From Granulosicoccus sp045106195 (lineage in GTDB: Bacteria; Pseudomonadota; Gammaproteobacteria; Granulosicoccales; Granulosicoccaceae): a stretch of DNA of 64,000 nt. Location of the stretch: assembly GCA_045106195.1 (NCBI GenBank), contig JBGCEH010000001.1:124001-188000 (forward strand), in the 5' to 3' direction. Each line of letters starts with the position of its first letter. Positions within the stretch are counted from its first letter, which is position 1. Of the stretch, positions 27,593 to 36,623 are shown in pieces. A program made the position numbers and the translations under genes. The notes beneath the pieces are model-generated. The model had not been told where the DNA came from. It saw only the letters and a list, made by a program, of their open reading frames with translations, and did no database searches.

Positions 27593-28249
27593 CTAGCGGC
27601 CGAGAATAAGGGTCATGCCGTCTATTGCGTATTGCGGTACTTTAAGGTTTTCGGTCGCGTATTGGCCGCTGTAAACGCGCCCGGCAAGATCGTATCGATC
27701 CTTACCGCAACTGTCCATGAATCCACCGCTCCACGGGCGCTCCTGAAAACTCTCACTGCTTGCAGGGACATGCGCAACGGTGCATCCCTGCCCTGTGCCG
27801 AGGGCTATGGCAACAAAGTAGTCAACCGATTCGGATCGAAGCGCATTTTTGGCGAAAGCGGGTTGTTCGGAGCGGGCAGAATCCGGATCCATAAGGCGGC
27901 TATCACCTGTGCGCAAAGAGACTATATCAGCATCACTTCGTCGATACACCAGCACAGGACGGCCTTCCCACGTCATAAAGTCAATCTCGCCAGGCTCAAT
28001 ATTGCTGATGTCCACCCGCAGGCTCGGCACACTGGGCACCTCTCCATCCCCAGACATTATGGCCGATACGAAGACGTACGCGACACCTGCAAAACCAAGG
28101 TACATCATCATCTTGGCAGCCACTCTCAACCTAAGACGTCGTCTGGCGTCTTCGCTTGTTGCGGGTTTTATGTGGGAATTCTGCACAGCGATGGACGGAT
28201 GAAAACCGGTATGCAGAGTGTACGTTAATGATGGATGTATGGACGCCAC
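27593..28249 (-). CDS. Rieske-fold membrane-anchored protein lacking cluster ligands
   Basis: Resembles the iron-sulfur subunit of cytochrome bc1: a membrane anchor (residues about 46-66), then VDISNIEPG and WEGRPVLVYRRS as in bc1 Rieske proteins, and a C-terminal YDLAGRVYSG with VPQY. The cluster-binding loops are degenerate. The position of C-T-H-L-G-C reads GCTVAH, and that of C-P-C-H-G-S reads DSCGKD, so both His and both ligand Cys are missing. It therefore should not bind [2Fe-2S]. No cytochrome b or c1 gene is nearby. The start is uncertain: GTG 28249 lies inside rsmJ, and GTG 28186 is an alternative. Confidence 0.7.
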   Translation of the reverse strand: MASIHPSLTYTLHTGFHPSIAVQNSHIKPATSEDARRRLRLRVAAKMMMYLGFAGVAYVFVSAIMSGDGEVPSVPSLRVDISNIEPGEIDFMTWEGRPVLVYRRSDADIVSLRTGDSRLMDPDSARSEQPAFAKNALRSESVDYFVAIALGTGQGCTVAHVPASSESFQERPWSGGFMDSCGKDRYDLAGRVYSGQYATENLKVPQYAIDGMTLILGR

Positions 28250-28998
28250 CGACGGTTGTTACCTCTGAGCGGATGAACCACGCTCGGCTGGACCCAGACT
28301 ATAGAGCAGACAAGGACTGGTTACTGACTCGCGAAGATTCACAGGCGTCGGCCTTGTCATTGGTTCGGCCAGATGGCGTCAGTCTGACAATTGATTTCAC
28401 TGCTGGTAAGGCCAGGTATCGCACCACGCAGAGTGGCATGGGGGCTCAGGCATTGTCGAGGGCGCTAGGGGTCAAGCAATTCAAGAAAATAAATGGCTAT
28501 AGTCCCACTATTGTTGACGCTACCGGTGGCCTTGGCCAGGACGCGTGGGCGTTGGCCTCTACAGGCTGCACGCTAATCCTGATTGAGCAACATGACATTG
28601 TTCACGCCTTGCTGGCAGACGGGCTTGAGCGTGCACTGGCGAATGACGAATGCGCAGCTGTTGCAAAGCGTATTACTCTGCTGCAGGGTGAGGCGACCGA
28701 GAAACTGGATGCATTGCCCATGAACAATGTACATGCCATCTACCTTGACCCGATGTACCCGGAAAGACGCAAAAAAGCCAACAGCAAGAAAGGAATGCAA
28801 TTTCTACACGCCCTGCTTGGCCCACCCTCTACAAATGACCCTGCACTGCTTCTTGCAGCTTTGGACTCTGGTGTTTCCAGGGTAGTCGTGAAACGGCCTA
28901 AAGGCGCCCCCTTGCTGGCAGGGACCGAGCAGTTCAGAGGTCAGAGAACCGTCATTGAATCGCCGAATACCCGGTATGACGTTTATCACAGCAAGTGA
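28228..28998 (+). CDS. rsmJ: 16S rRNA (guanine-1516-N2)-methyltransferase
   Basis: SAM-dependent methyltransferase of the small ribosomal subunit. Visible: KINGYSPTIVDATGGLGQDA (SAM loop), the catalytic-type DPMYPERRKKAN motif, and the C-terminal RVVVKRPKGAPLL. From ATG 28228 the protein is 256 residues; ATG 28273 is also possible, since neither has a strong ribosome-binding site. It converges with yajQ. Confidence 0.9.
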   Translation: MMDVWTPPTVVTSERMNHARLDPDYRADKDWLLTREDSQASALSLVRPDGVSLTIDFTAGKARYRTTQSGMGAQALSRALGVKQFKKINGYSPTIVDATGGLGQDAWALASTGCTLILIEQHDIVHALLADGLERALANDECAAVAKRITLLQGEATEKLDALPMNNVHAIYLDPMYPERRKKANSKKGMQFLHALLGPPSTNDPALLLAALDSGVSRVVVKRPKGAPLLAGTEQFRGQRTVIESPNTRYDVYHSK

Positions 28999-29044
28999 TT
29001 GCCAGGTGCTTGCGCGACAGAAACAATTCCGGCCACGCAAGCTC

Positions 29045-29530
29045 CTAGTCGCGGAAATTCTGGAACTGCATGGGAAGGCCAAGCTCGGCTTCCTTGAGTA
29101 GTGCCATGACTGCTTGCAAGTCATCACGCTTCTTACCATTTACACGTAGCTGTTCGCCCTGCACTTGTGCTTGAACCTTGATCTTGGATTCCTTGATTTT
29201 GGCCACCGCCTTCTTGGCCGTTTCCTTGTCAATACCTTGCTTGACCGTGACGGCCTGCTTGACGCCCTTGCCACTGTTTTCAACCTTTCCCGCGTCCAGA
29301 CAGGCAATGTCTATCTTGCGCGCGGTCAGTTTCTGGTAGAGGATAGGATGAATCTGCTGAATCTGAAAGTCGCTGTCGGCATGCAGCATGATGATCTTGC
29401 CCTCACTGAGTTCGGCCTTGGCTGATGTACCCTTGAAATCGAACCGGGTGCCGATCTCGCGTTGGGTATGATCGACAGCATTGGACAGTTCGTGCTGATC
29501 TACTTCCGAGACAACGTCGAATGATGGCAT
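29045..29530 (-). CDS. YajQ family nucleotide-binding protein
   Basis: Member of the YajQ (DUF520) family, some of which bind cyclic di-GMP. From ATG 29530 (GGAG seven bases upstream) it is 161 residues, the family length, beginning MPSFDVVSEVDQHELSNAVD and containing TRFDFKGT, and ending LGLPMQFQNFRD. The earlier start at 29560 adds ten residues without support. Confidence 0.92.
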   Translation of the reverse strand: MPSFDVVSEVDQHELSNAVDHTQREIGTRFDFKGTSAKAELSEGKIIMLHADSDFQIQQIHPILYQKLTARKIDIACLDAGKVENSGKGVKQAVTVKQGIDKETAKKAVAKIKESKIKVQAQVQGEQLRVNGKKRDDLQAVMALLKEAELGLPMQFQNFRD

Positions 29531-29611
29531 ACGTCTGCTCCGCTTTTGACTTAAGATCATTGGTAAATATCAGATAGTGGATTATCCACCAAAAAGGGCC
29601 TTGATTGATCA

Positions 29612-30019
29612 ATGACACAATGGATTCTGGTAACGGGCGCCATCTTCGGGGCACTGGCGGTGGCAACGGGCGCATTTGGCGCGCATGCATTGCAGGGAGT
29701 ACTGGATGATCGCGCGCGAGGATGGTACGACACCGCAGTTACTTATCACGCAGGCCACGCACTTGCCATCGTGGCCTGTGGGCTAACGGCACTGTATGCC
29801 AGTTCGCATGCCGACTCTGGAAACGCTGCCATCTGGTTGAATACATCTGCTATCTGTTTTGTGCTTGGCGTAGTCGTTTTCAGCGGTTCCTTATATACGA
29901 TGGCCTTCACCGGCATTACCCGCCTTGGCATGATTACCCCCATTGGCGGCCTTTTCATGATTATTGCCTGGCTAAGCCTGGCAGTTGGCGCCAGCAAGCT
30001 TGGCAACGGAGTAACGTAG
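29612..30019 (+). CDS. DUF423 family membrane protein
   Basis: Small integral membrane protein of 135 residues with about four hydrophobic helices. The family signatures GAFGAHAL near residue 21, YDTAVTYHAGHALA, VFSGSLY and TPIGG are all present. Function unknown (YgdD-like). pdxH starts two bases after its stop. Confidence 0.85.
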   Translation: MTQWILVTGAIFGALAVATGAFGAHALQGVLDDRARGWYDTAVTYHAGHALAIVACGLTALYASSHADSGNAAIWLNTSAICFVLGVVVFSGSLYTMAFTGITRLGMITPIGGLFMIIAWLSLAVGASKLGNGVT

Positions 30020-30021
30020 GT

Positions 30022-30684
30022 ATGAGTAACGAATCAAGTACCGCAGATCTGATTGAGCCACGTCGTGACTACACCGCTGATACCCTTAGGCGACGCGATC
30101 TTTCAGACACCCCCATCAAGCAGTTCACGCAGTGGCTACAGGATGCCCGCGACAGAAAGATACTCGACGCCACGGCAATGACGCTGTGTACAGCTGATGC
30201 AACAGGTCAACCTCATTCACGTGTTGTCCTGCTCAAGAAGTTCGATGACAACGGCTTTGTCTGGTACACCTATCAGCAGAGTGACAAGGCGCAGCAACTT
30301 GCCGAAAACCCCAAGGCATCATTACTGTTCTACTGGTGTGCACTGGAGCGGCAGGTACGCATCGAGGGCACGGTCACCAAGCTGGATCCTGCAGAGGCAG
30401 ATGAGTATTTCTACTCACGGCCCGAAGGTAGTCGATTCAGCGCAGCAGCATCGGTTCAATCACAGCCGGTTGACAACCGCGATGTTCTGGAGCAGCGCGT
30501 TGCCCTGTTGCACGAACAATATCCCGACGGCAACGTTCCACGGCCCAATGCCTGGGGCGGCTATCGTATTGTTCCTCACCGTCTGGAATTCTGGCAAGGT
30601 CGCGCCGATCGTTTACATGACCGCTTTGTTTTCGAACGCGAGAGTGTCGATGACACCTGGTCTGTTGGCAGAATTCAACCGTGA
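30022..30684 (+). CDS. pdxH: Pyridoxamine 5'-phosphate oxidase
   Basis: FMN-dependent last step of pyridoxal phosphate synthesis and salvage. From ATG 30022 the protein is 220 residues. Visible: YTADTLRRRDL, the FMN-binding SRVVLLKKFDDNGFVWYT, YWCALERQVRIEG, and the C-terminal NAWGGYRIVPHRLEFWQGR and RLHDRFVF. A longer frame starting at 29722 is a shadow inside the DUF423 gene. Confidence 0.95.
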   Translation: MSNESSTADLIEPRRDYTADTLRRRDLSDTPIKQFTQWLQDARDRKILDATAMTLCTADATGQPHSRVVLLKKFDDNGFVWYTYQQSDKAQQLAENPKASLLFYWCALERQVRIEGTVTKLDPAEADEYFYSRPEGSRFSAAASVQSQPVDNRDVLEQRVALLHEQYPDGNVPRPNAWGGYRIVPHRLEFWQGRADRLHDRFVFERESVDDTWSVGRIQP

Positions 30685-30697
30685 TTATTCAGATAAC

Positions 30698-31183
30698 ATG
30701 AAGAAGCTCAAAATGACGCTCGCTATATTGCTCGCCGTAGTTGTCGTTGCCACAGTGGCGCTGCGACTTGCCGTACCCAAGCTATCCGGCGCCAGTGCTG
30801 CGTCAGGCATTTTAGAGAACAACGGGCAATCCACGTTGGGAGACTGTCCCGATATACCCAACTGTCAAGGCTCGGAATCCAGCAGAAACTCTCAGAAAGT
30901 CGATAGATTGGCACTAAGCAAATCTGCCACGGACGCAATCGACATCCTGAGCACCATAATCTCGTCACAAGCTGGAGCGCAAATCGTTACGCGAGACGAA
31001 CGTTATCTGCACGCTACCTTCGTTACCAGAATCATGGGCTACATCGACGATGTCGAGTTTCTAGTAAGCGATGACGGGCAGAGTCTGCAGGTGCGAAGCG
31101 CCTCCAGGCTGGGTAAAAGTGACCTTGGGGCTAACGCTAAACGAATTGCCTTGTTGCGTTCGCTGACAGAGGGGAAAATCTGA
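30698..31183 (+). CDS. DUF1499 family protein, membrane-anchored
   Basis: From ATG 30698 the protein has 161 residues: a basic N-terminus, one transmembrane or signal segment (about residues 5-25), and a DUF1499 domain with CPDIPNCQGS followed by an alpha/beta region (DDVEFLVSDDGQSLQVRSAS). Function unknown. It follows pdxH by 13 bp and may share its transcript. Confidence 0.8.
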   Translation: MKKLKMTLAILLAVVVVATVALRLAVPKLSGASAASGILENNGQSTLGDCPDIPNCQGSESSRNSQKVDRLALSKSATDAIDILSTIISSQAGAQIVTRDERYLHATFVTRIMGYIDDVEFLVSDDGQSLQVRSASRLGKSDLGANAKRIALLRSLTEGKI

Positions 31184-31242
31184 GCGAAAAATTTACAATT
31201 GACTAACCCATATTCTCCTCCCCATATTGCGTTTCTGGCATT

Positions 31243-31287
31243 GATTTGGCTATCTACATCTCGTGTCGAAACCGAGATAGCCAAATC
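31243..31287. repeat. Perfect 13-bp inverted repeat
   Basis: GATTTGGCTATCT at 31243-31255 is repeated inverted as AGATAGCCAAATC at 31275-31287, with a 19-nt loop. An inner alternative pairing of ATCTCG (31258-31263) with CGAGAT (31273-31278) is also possible. There is no following T run on the plus strand, so it is not a textbook terminator. It lies 60 bp after the DUF1499 stop and 50 bp before the next gene. Confidence 0.7.
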
Positions 31288-31337
31288 CTCAGGTACCGAC
31301 AGTTCGATGGTAGAAACGTTAGAGGAAATTTAAGATT

Positions 31338-31880
31338 TTGTTAAACGAAAAAAGTAGTCTTTACAATAAATTTCAGCATGATCAGGCTGCTCCATTGGAG
31401 TCGGAATCACAAAACCACAGCAGCAATTTTCATTCGCTCCAGGCTCGGAACAAAGCACTACTGACAAGTTGCACGAATATTCAGGCGCAGATGAGTGAAA
31501 ACGTAGAAAACCGCGCAAAAGCCAAAGGGCGGCTTAGTAAAATCTATCGCTTACTGGCGCAGCGCACTTTTGCTGAAGAGAGAGCGGCCCCCTATCAGGC
31601 ACAGTTGCAATCTATCCGGGACGACATTCTGGATCTGGAAAAGGAACACATCGTTCTCCACCAGCAATTCATTAATATCCAGTCTCAATTCCGGGAGACC
31701 GTTAAAAACCAACGACGCGATCTGATGGAGACGATCAACAGAACGCGAGCGAAGGCATCGATGGTTCGAAGTGGAAATATGCTTGTCTCCAACATGACGG
31801 TCGGACAACCGGCAAATAGCGACAGTTCATCCGATGACAGTTCTACGCAGACAGATTACAAGCTCTGCCTAAGGGCATAG
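31338..31880 (+). CDS. Hypothetical coiled-coil protein
   Basis: Not recognised. 180 residues, hydrophilic, with a heptad-like helical region (about residues 35-140, for example LEKEHIVLHQQFINIQSQF) and a Ser/Asp-rich low-complexity tail. The frame opens with TTG at 31338; AGAGG lies about 12 bases upstream, so the start is weak. It is 70 bp upstream of the GAF histidine kinase on the same strand and might work with it. Confidence 0.55.
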   Translation: MLNEKSSLYNKFQHDQAAPLESESQNHSSNFHSLQARNKALLTSCTNIQAQMSENVENRAKAKGRLSKIYRLLAQRTFAEERAAPYQAQLQSIRDDILDLEKEHIVLHQQFINIQSQFRETVKNQRRDLMETINRTRAKASMVRSGNMLVSNMTVGQPANSDSSSDDSSTQTDYKLCLRA

Positions 31881-31950
31881 GCTCTGCCGAGTTACCATTC
31901 TGCGGCAAGCACCACTACTTCGAGCCTCCTTCAAACAACGACACGGCAAC

Positions 31951-33156
31951 TTGGACAATCGCTTGCGATACTCACTGAGTGAATTAGAGTTAGTCGATAC
32001 GTCCGGGAGTTCGGCGTACGACAATGTTACCCAATTGGCGGCCATGGTTTTTGGAACGCCAGTGTCACTTATGTCGATCATCGATCACGAAAACAACCGC
32101 CGGTTTTTCACAAGCCAGGTAGGACTACCCTCCCCGTGGCGAGAAAAACGACAGACACCTCTGAAACACTCGTTTTGTCGGCATGTCGTAGCAGACAATG
32201 CAGTGCTGGTGATAGAAGATGCAACACAAGATGCACGGGACCAGGACAGTCTTGTGATTCCTGATCTAGGTGTAGTCGCTTATCTTGGTGCGCCTATCCA
32301 TGACGCCTACGGCAGGCCAGTGGGGGCATTGTGCGTTATCGACAACAAACCGCTTTCTTGGACGGCTCGTGATATCAGTACGTTGAAGAGTCTGGCTGCC
32401 TGTGTGACGGAGGCGATCAAACTCAAGGTTGCCTACCTGGACAAGGAAGCTCTGCTATCTGATCAGACAGAGTTCAACTATTCTATCTCTCATGACCTTA
32501 AATCGCCTGTTAGTACCGTTCAGCGGTTGCTTGATGAAATGGCCAAAAAGTGGAAATCCGGTGAGATTCAGGGGCCTGACGACCTACTGAAAAAAACCTT
32601 GCAGACCACCCAGGCAATGCAGGTCATGATTGACGATACTCTGGACTACATACAAGTGAGCATGAGTGAAGATACGGCCAGTACCACCGTGCCTTTGGAA
32701 ACAACACTTGCGACTGTCCAAGAGCAACTATCGGACAAAATCAGTGCGAGTAAAGCGATCATATCTATCAGTAGTCTGCCGGCACTGGTTGCGGATCCCA
32801 ACCTTTTAAACACCTTGTTCCGACAACTGATTTCCAATGCGATTAAATTTCGGAACCCGGAGGTGCCACCCGCTATTTCTGTCAGCTATGAAAGTCATCA
32901 TACCGATTCATTTCACAAGATAGTGGTTTCTGACAATGGCATTGGCATTGATGCCGAGTATCACGATTTTATTTTTACCTTGTTTGCGCGGCTGCATACA
33001 GGTGATCAGTATTCGGGAACCGGCCTAGGGCTATCTATCTGCCGACGAATCGTCAGTTTCTACGGCGGGCGATTGGAAATTGAATCCACACCTGGCCATG
33101 GAACCCGGATGATCATTCTTCTCCCAACAGAGTGCAGCATTCGTCAGGCGGCCTAG
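31951..33156 (+). CDS. GAF-domain sensor histidine kinase
   Basis: Soluble two-component sensor of about 401 residues. A GAF domain covers residues about 20-155 (KHSFCRHVV, YLGAPIHDAYGRPVGALCVI). The dimerization/phosphoacceptor domain has the H box SISHDLKSPVSTVQ with H181. The ATPase domain shows the N box RQLISNAIKF, G1 VSDNGIGID and G2 GTGLGLSICRRIV. The start is doubtful: TTG at 31951 has no clear ribosome-binding site. No response regulator gene is adjacent. Its stop touches the stop of the ABC ATPase on the other strand. Confidence 0.85.
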   Translation: MDNRLRYSLSELELVDTSGSSAYDNVTQLAAMVFGTPVSLMSIIDHENNRRFFTSQVGLPSPWREKRQTPLKHSFCRHVVADNAVLVIEDATQDARDQDSLVIPDLGVVAYLGAPIHDAYGRPVGALCVIDNKPLSWTARDISTLKSLAACVTEAIKLKVAYLDKEALLSDQTEFNYSISHDLKSPVSTVQRLLDEMAKKWKSGEIQGPDDLLKKTLQTTQAMQVMIDDTLDYIQVSMSEDTASTTVPLETTLATVQEQLSDKISASKAIISISSLPALVADPNLLNTLFRQLISNAIKFRNPEVPPAISVSYESHHTDSFHKIVVSDNGIGIDAEYHDFIFTLFARLHTGDQYSGTGLGLSICRRIVSFYGGRLEIESTPGHGTRMIILLPTECSIRQAA

Positions 33157-34218
33157 CTACCGCACCGATTGACCGCTTGCCTTGTCGAACAGATGCAGTG
33201 TTTCCGGATTAGCTCCAAGGTGAATATGCATACCGGGTTGCGGGGCATCGCGGCCCGGACCAGAGGCGATGACTTCATGACCGCCGACATCCACATAGAG
33301 CAGAGTTTCTGAACCCAGGGGTTCGACCACAGTTACAGGGCCTTGCAATATGGCTTGTGATGCGTCCACCGGGAGCAAGTCGCCAGGACGGATACCGATT
33401 ATCAACTCATGCGGTGCGCCACTGGAGGCAAGCTGTGTGGAGATTCTGTCTCCATTCCATAACGCGAGACCGTCGCTATCAAGCAGGCCGGGAAGCATGT
33501 TCATACTGGGCGCACCGATAAACTGCGCAACAAATGTATTGACAGGGCTGTGATACACCTCGGCTGGTGTGCCTACCTGTTGAATGTGCCCTTCTTTCAT
33601 GATCACAATTCGATCAGCCATCGTCATGGCCTCAACCTGATCGTGAGTAACAAAGATGATGGTAGTGCCTACACGCTGGTGCAGCTTCTTGATCTCCAAT
33701 CGCATCTGGGTACGTAGCTGAGCATCCAGATTCGACAGCGGCTCATCAAACAGGAAAACGGCAGGATCCCGGACCAATGCTCGGCCAATGGCCACACGCT
33801 GACGCTGCCCCCCGGATAGCTCATTCGGTTTTCTGTCAAGATAATCGGACATGCCTAGCAGCGTGGCTACCTCTTTCAGCTTTGCGTCTTTTTCTGCCTT
33901 GGACAGTTTTGACGTGCGCAAGCCAAAGCCGATATTTTTTTTCACACTCATGTGAGGATAGATCGCATAGTTCTGGAATACCATGGCAATATTGCGTTGC
34001 TTGGGTTCCAGGTTATTCACTACCCGATCATTGATTTCGATGGTACCGCCAGTCACATCTTCAAGCCCGGCAATCATGCGTAGCGTAGTGGACTTGCCAC
34101 AACCAGATGGACCCACAAACACAACGAATTCACCGTCATTCACTTCCAGGTTGATACCGTGAAGTACGTCGGTCTTTCCGTAGCGTTTCACAAGATCACG
34201 TATGGCCAGATTTGCCAT
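33157..34218 (-). CDS. Sugar ABC transporter ATP-binding protein, MalK/UgpC type
   Basis: Energises the CUT1-type importer of this cluster from the cytoplasmic face. The 353-residue protein has Walker A GPSGCGKST, the Q loop, signature LSGGQRQRVAIGRALVRDP, Walker B VFLFDEPLSNLDAQ and the switch His (FVTHDQVEAMTMADRI). The C-terminal TOBE/MalK regulatory domain runs from about residue 240. It is the last gene of a five-gene minus-strand operon and follows the lyase by three bases. Confidence 0.92.
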   Translation of the reverse strand: MANLAIRDLVKRYGKTDVLHGINLEVNDGEFVVFVGPSGCGKSTTLRMIAGLEDVTGGTIEINDRVVNNLEPKQRNIAMVFQNYAIYPHMSVKKNIGFGLRTSKLSKAEKDAKLKEVATLLGMSDYLDRKPNELSGGQRQRVAIGRALVRDPAVFLFDEPLSNLDAQLRTQMRLEIKKLHQRVGTTIIFVTHDQVEAMTMADRIVIMKEGHIQQVGTPAEVYHSPVNTFVAQFIGAPSMNMLPGLLDSDGLALWNGDRISTQLASSGAPHELIIGIRPGDLLPVDASQAILQGPVTVVEPLGSETLLYVDVGGHEVIASGPGRDAPQPGMHIHLGANPETLHLFDKASGQSVR

Positions 34219-34221
34219 CGT

Positions 34222-35712
34222 CTATTGCTCCAGTAGTTCTTTGAACGCGCTGTGCCGTGTTGTCTCAGCTAACGCTATTCTTTCATGTCCTGTTGTGATG
34301 CTGTTGTCCAGTTGATTAATGCATTTTTCATAGTGCCCGATGGCCTCTTTCATTGCCGTAACTCCGGGGCCACCGAAACGGTCTCGTACCTCTACAAAAT
34401 GCTGTAGGGATACGGCTGTCATAAACTCGTGTTCATCAAGTGATGTGCGGTGTCCAATGGCTGCGTCATAGGCGCGTGAAAACGCTTTATAGCCTGCCTG
34501 CAAGGTGATGCCTTGCCGGATAATCTCGTTGGCTGTGGCGGCTGCGATTTCATGTGCCTGTCGGAAGGACAAGTTTTCACGGCGTACCAGAGTGTCTGCA
34601 AGCTCGGTGATAGTGATACAGGCGCGGTCTGCGTTCAGGCTGACCTGTTCGTTGTTGATGGTGACGGCCCGGAGGAACGAGGTGAATAACTTCAACACAC
34701 GTGCGCCACTGTCGAAAGCGGCATAGCCTGCTGCCTGCACTTCGCCTTCGCTATCGTTCATATCAGTAAATGGCGTGTTATGCATGGTATTGACTATCAT
34801 GTCGCAGCGACCGGCGGTGACACTTGCCAGGTGACGCAGATGTTCAATAGGAACCGGATTGCGCTTCTGGGGCATGATCGACGAGATTTGCACTAATGAA
34901 TCGGGTACCTGTAACTGCCCTACTTCGAACGAAGACCAAAACGCCATATCCTGAATCACACGTCCAAGATGTATGAATAACAGTTTTATAGCGGAGTACA
35001 AACCGGTGATGTAATCAACCGAGGCTATGCAACCGTAACTGTTGCGTTTTGGTTCACTGAATCCCAGTAAATTGGCGATTAATTCTCGGTCAATGGGAAA
35101 ACCAGACGTTGTGATCGCCGCAGCTCCCATGGGGCATAGATCGAGTAGTTCTCTTGCCGTGCAGAGTCTCTGCATATCCGATATAAGGACCTCCAGCACG
35201 GCTGCAAGGTAGTGCCCAAAAGTATCGGGCTGAGCGGGTTGTCCATGCGTGTAGGCAACGATAAGTGTTTGTCTGTCTGAATGTATTCTCTGTTGTAGCA
35301 CCCGAGCCAATGATAGGGCCAGGTCCAGCAAACTGTCACAACGCACTCGCAAGGCCATCTTGAACACCGTGTGGTCCATGTCATTGCGCGAGCGTGCGGT
35401 ATGCAGCATGCCGCTCAGATCAGCCCCCAGTCTATCTTTGAGTTCTGACTCGACAAGGAAAAAATAGTCTTCATATTCTCCGGTGTACTGCAACGCATTA
35501 ACGTCCAGCTCTTCATCGATGGCCTGCAATGCTTTCGCGATTGAAACCGCTTGTGTTGTCTTCAGGATTTCACAATTGTGCAACATCATCAGATGAGCCT
35601 TGTTAATAGCTGCCATTGATATTGCGTAGTGGGTTTTTACACCGTCAAACAAAGGCGCGAGGACAGTGTCGCGATATACCTGATCAGGAAATTTTGATGT
35701 GTCTGAACTCAT
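34222..35712 (-). CDS. Argininosuccinate-lyase-like enzyme (ASL/fumarase superfamily)
   Basis: Probably cleaves a C-N (or C-O) bond by beta-elimination. From ATG 35712, which overlaps the upstream permease stop, it is 496 residues. Key superfamily elements remain: TARSRND near residue 105, the Thr-His pair (155-156) in AYTHGQPAQP, and the flexible loop SSIMPQKRNP (277-286). It diverges from housekeeping ArgH and sits between a sugar permease gene and the ATPase gene, so arginine synthesis is unlikely. Relatives with other substrates include EDDS lyase. The substrate is unknown; it is presumably the imported compound or a product of it. Confidence 0.8.
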   Translation of the reverse strand: MSSDTSKFPDQVYRDTVLAPLFDGVKTHYAISMAAINKAHLMMLHNCEILKTTQAVSIAKALQAIDEELDVNALQYTGEYEDYFFLVESELKDRLGADLSGMLHTARSRNDMDHTVFKMALRVRCDSLLDLALSLARVLQQRIHSDRQTLIVAYTHGQPAQPDTFGHYLAAVLEVLISDMQRLCTARELLDLCPMGAAAITTSGFPIDRELIANLLGFSEPKRNSYGCIASVDYITGLYSAIKLLFIHLGRVIQDMAFWSSFEVGQLQVPDSLVQISSIMPQKRNPVPIEHLRHLASVTAGRCDMIVNTMHNTPFTDMNDSEGEVQAAGYAAFDSGARVLKLFTSFLRAVTINNEQVSLNADRACITITELADTLVRRENLSFRQAHEIAAATANEIIRQGITLQAGYKAFSRAYDAAIGHRTSLDEHEFMTAVSLQHFVEVRDRFGGPGVTAMKEAIGHYEKCINQLDNSITTGHERIALAETTRHSAFKELLEQ

Positions 35713-36623
35713 CCTTTCAAGCCCGCCATCACAACTCCACGAATAATGAAACGTTGAAACACCAGAAACACCACCAGGGTTGGTAATACCGAAATGGCAG
35801 CACCTGTCATGATCAGTTCCCATTCAACGGATTGTTCTACGCTGAAGGTAGTCAAGCCAACAGGCAAGGTGTACATATCCTGACTATTGGTGACGATGAG
35901 CGGCCAGATAAAAGCCGTCCAGTTGCCGAGGAAAACAAAGATAGCCAAAGCGGCAAGCGCAGGCTTCACCAGTGGCATCGCGACGCTCCACCAGATTTGC
36001 AATTCGTTTAGCCCATCGATGCGCGCAGCCTCAATAAAATCGTCAGGTACCGTTTCAAAGAACTGCTTCATCAGGAAAACGCCGAACGCTGTCATCAGAC
36101 CCGGAAACATAATGCCCCAGGTAGTATCCAGCCAACCAAACTGTTGCGACATCAGATACCAGGGAATCACCAGCATCTCAGTAGGAATCATGAGCGTGGA
36201 CAGTATGGCGATAAACACGAGGTAGCGCCCACGAAAGCGGAACTTACACAAGGTATATCCCACCAGTGAATCGAACAACACGTTGGAGATGGTGGTCAGC
36301 GTCGCGATCGTTAACGAATTCCAGAACCAGCGCATGAAGCGCCCGTCACTCATGACATAGGTATAGTTCTCGAACGTTGGCTCTTCGGGTATGAGGTTGA
36401 GGTTGTAGACTTCGAATGGAAACTTAAAGGATGTTGATAGCATATAGGCTAGCGGCATGACCATCAGAACACCACCGGAAAACAACAGTATCCAGCGAAT
36501 AAACTGTGCCCATTGGCGCTTCGGTTTGCCAACGACAACCACCGTGCTCGTGGTTAGCAAGGCTTCTGAACTTGCCTTGATGGCCAGATTATCCGACTCG
36601 TTGGCTGCTTGAGATACCGCCAC
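35709..36623 (-). CDS. Sugar ABC transporter permease, MalG/UgpE type
   Basis: Inner-membrane subunit of 304 residues with six predicted transmembrane segments after a 35-residue cytoplasmic N-terminus. The EAA loop reads FIEAARIDGLNELQIWWSVAMPLVKPALAA. It overlaps the lyase start and adjoins the partner permease (36624) directly. Confidence 0.9.
   Translation of the reverse strand: MAVSQAANESDNLAIKASSEALLTTSTVVVVGKPKRQWAQFIRWILLFSGGVLMVMPLAYMLSTSFKFPFEVYNLNLIPEEPTFENYTYVMSDGRFMRWFWNSLTIATLTTISNVLFDSLVGYTLCKFRFRGRYLVFIAILSTLMIPTEMLVIPWYLMSQQFGWLDTTWGIMFPGLMTAFGVFLMKQFFETVPDDFIEAARIDGLNELQIWWSVAMPLVKPALAALAIFVFLGNWTAFIWPLIVTNSQDMYTLPVGLTTFSVEQSVEWELIMTGAAISVLPTLVVFLVFQRFIIRGVVMAGLKG

Noticed and set aside
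27389..28228. 279-codon plus-strand frame opposite the Rieske-like gene
   Set aside because: The minus-strand protein has clear Rieske-family features and a membrane anchor; the plus frame has no recognisable motif and overlaps slyX.
29008..29042. GCTTGCG/CGCAAGC hairpin between rsmJ and yajQ as terminator
   Set aside because: Only a 7-bp stem with a 21-nt loop and no T run on either side.
34222..35712. Calling the lyase the housekeeping argininosuccinate lyase (argH)
   Set aside because: It is embedded in a sugar ABC operon with no arginine genes nearby; motifs fit the superfamily but not specifically ArgH.
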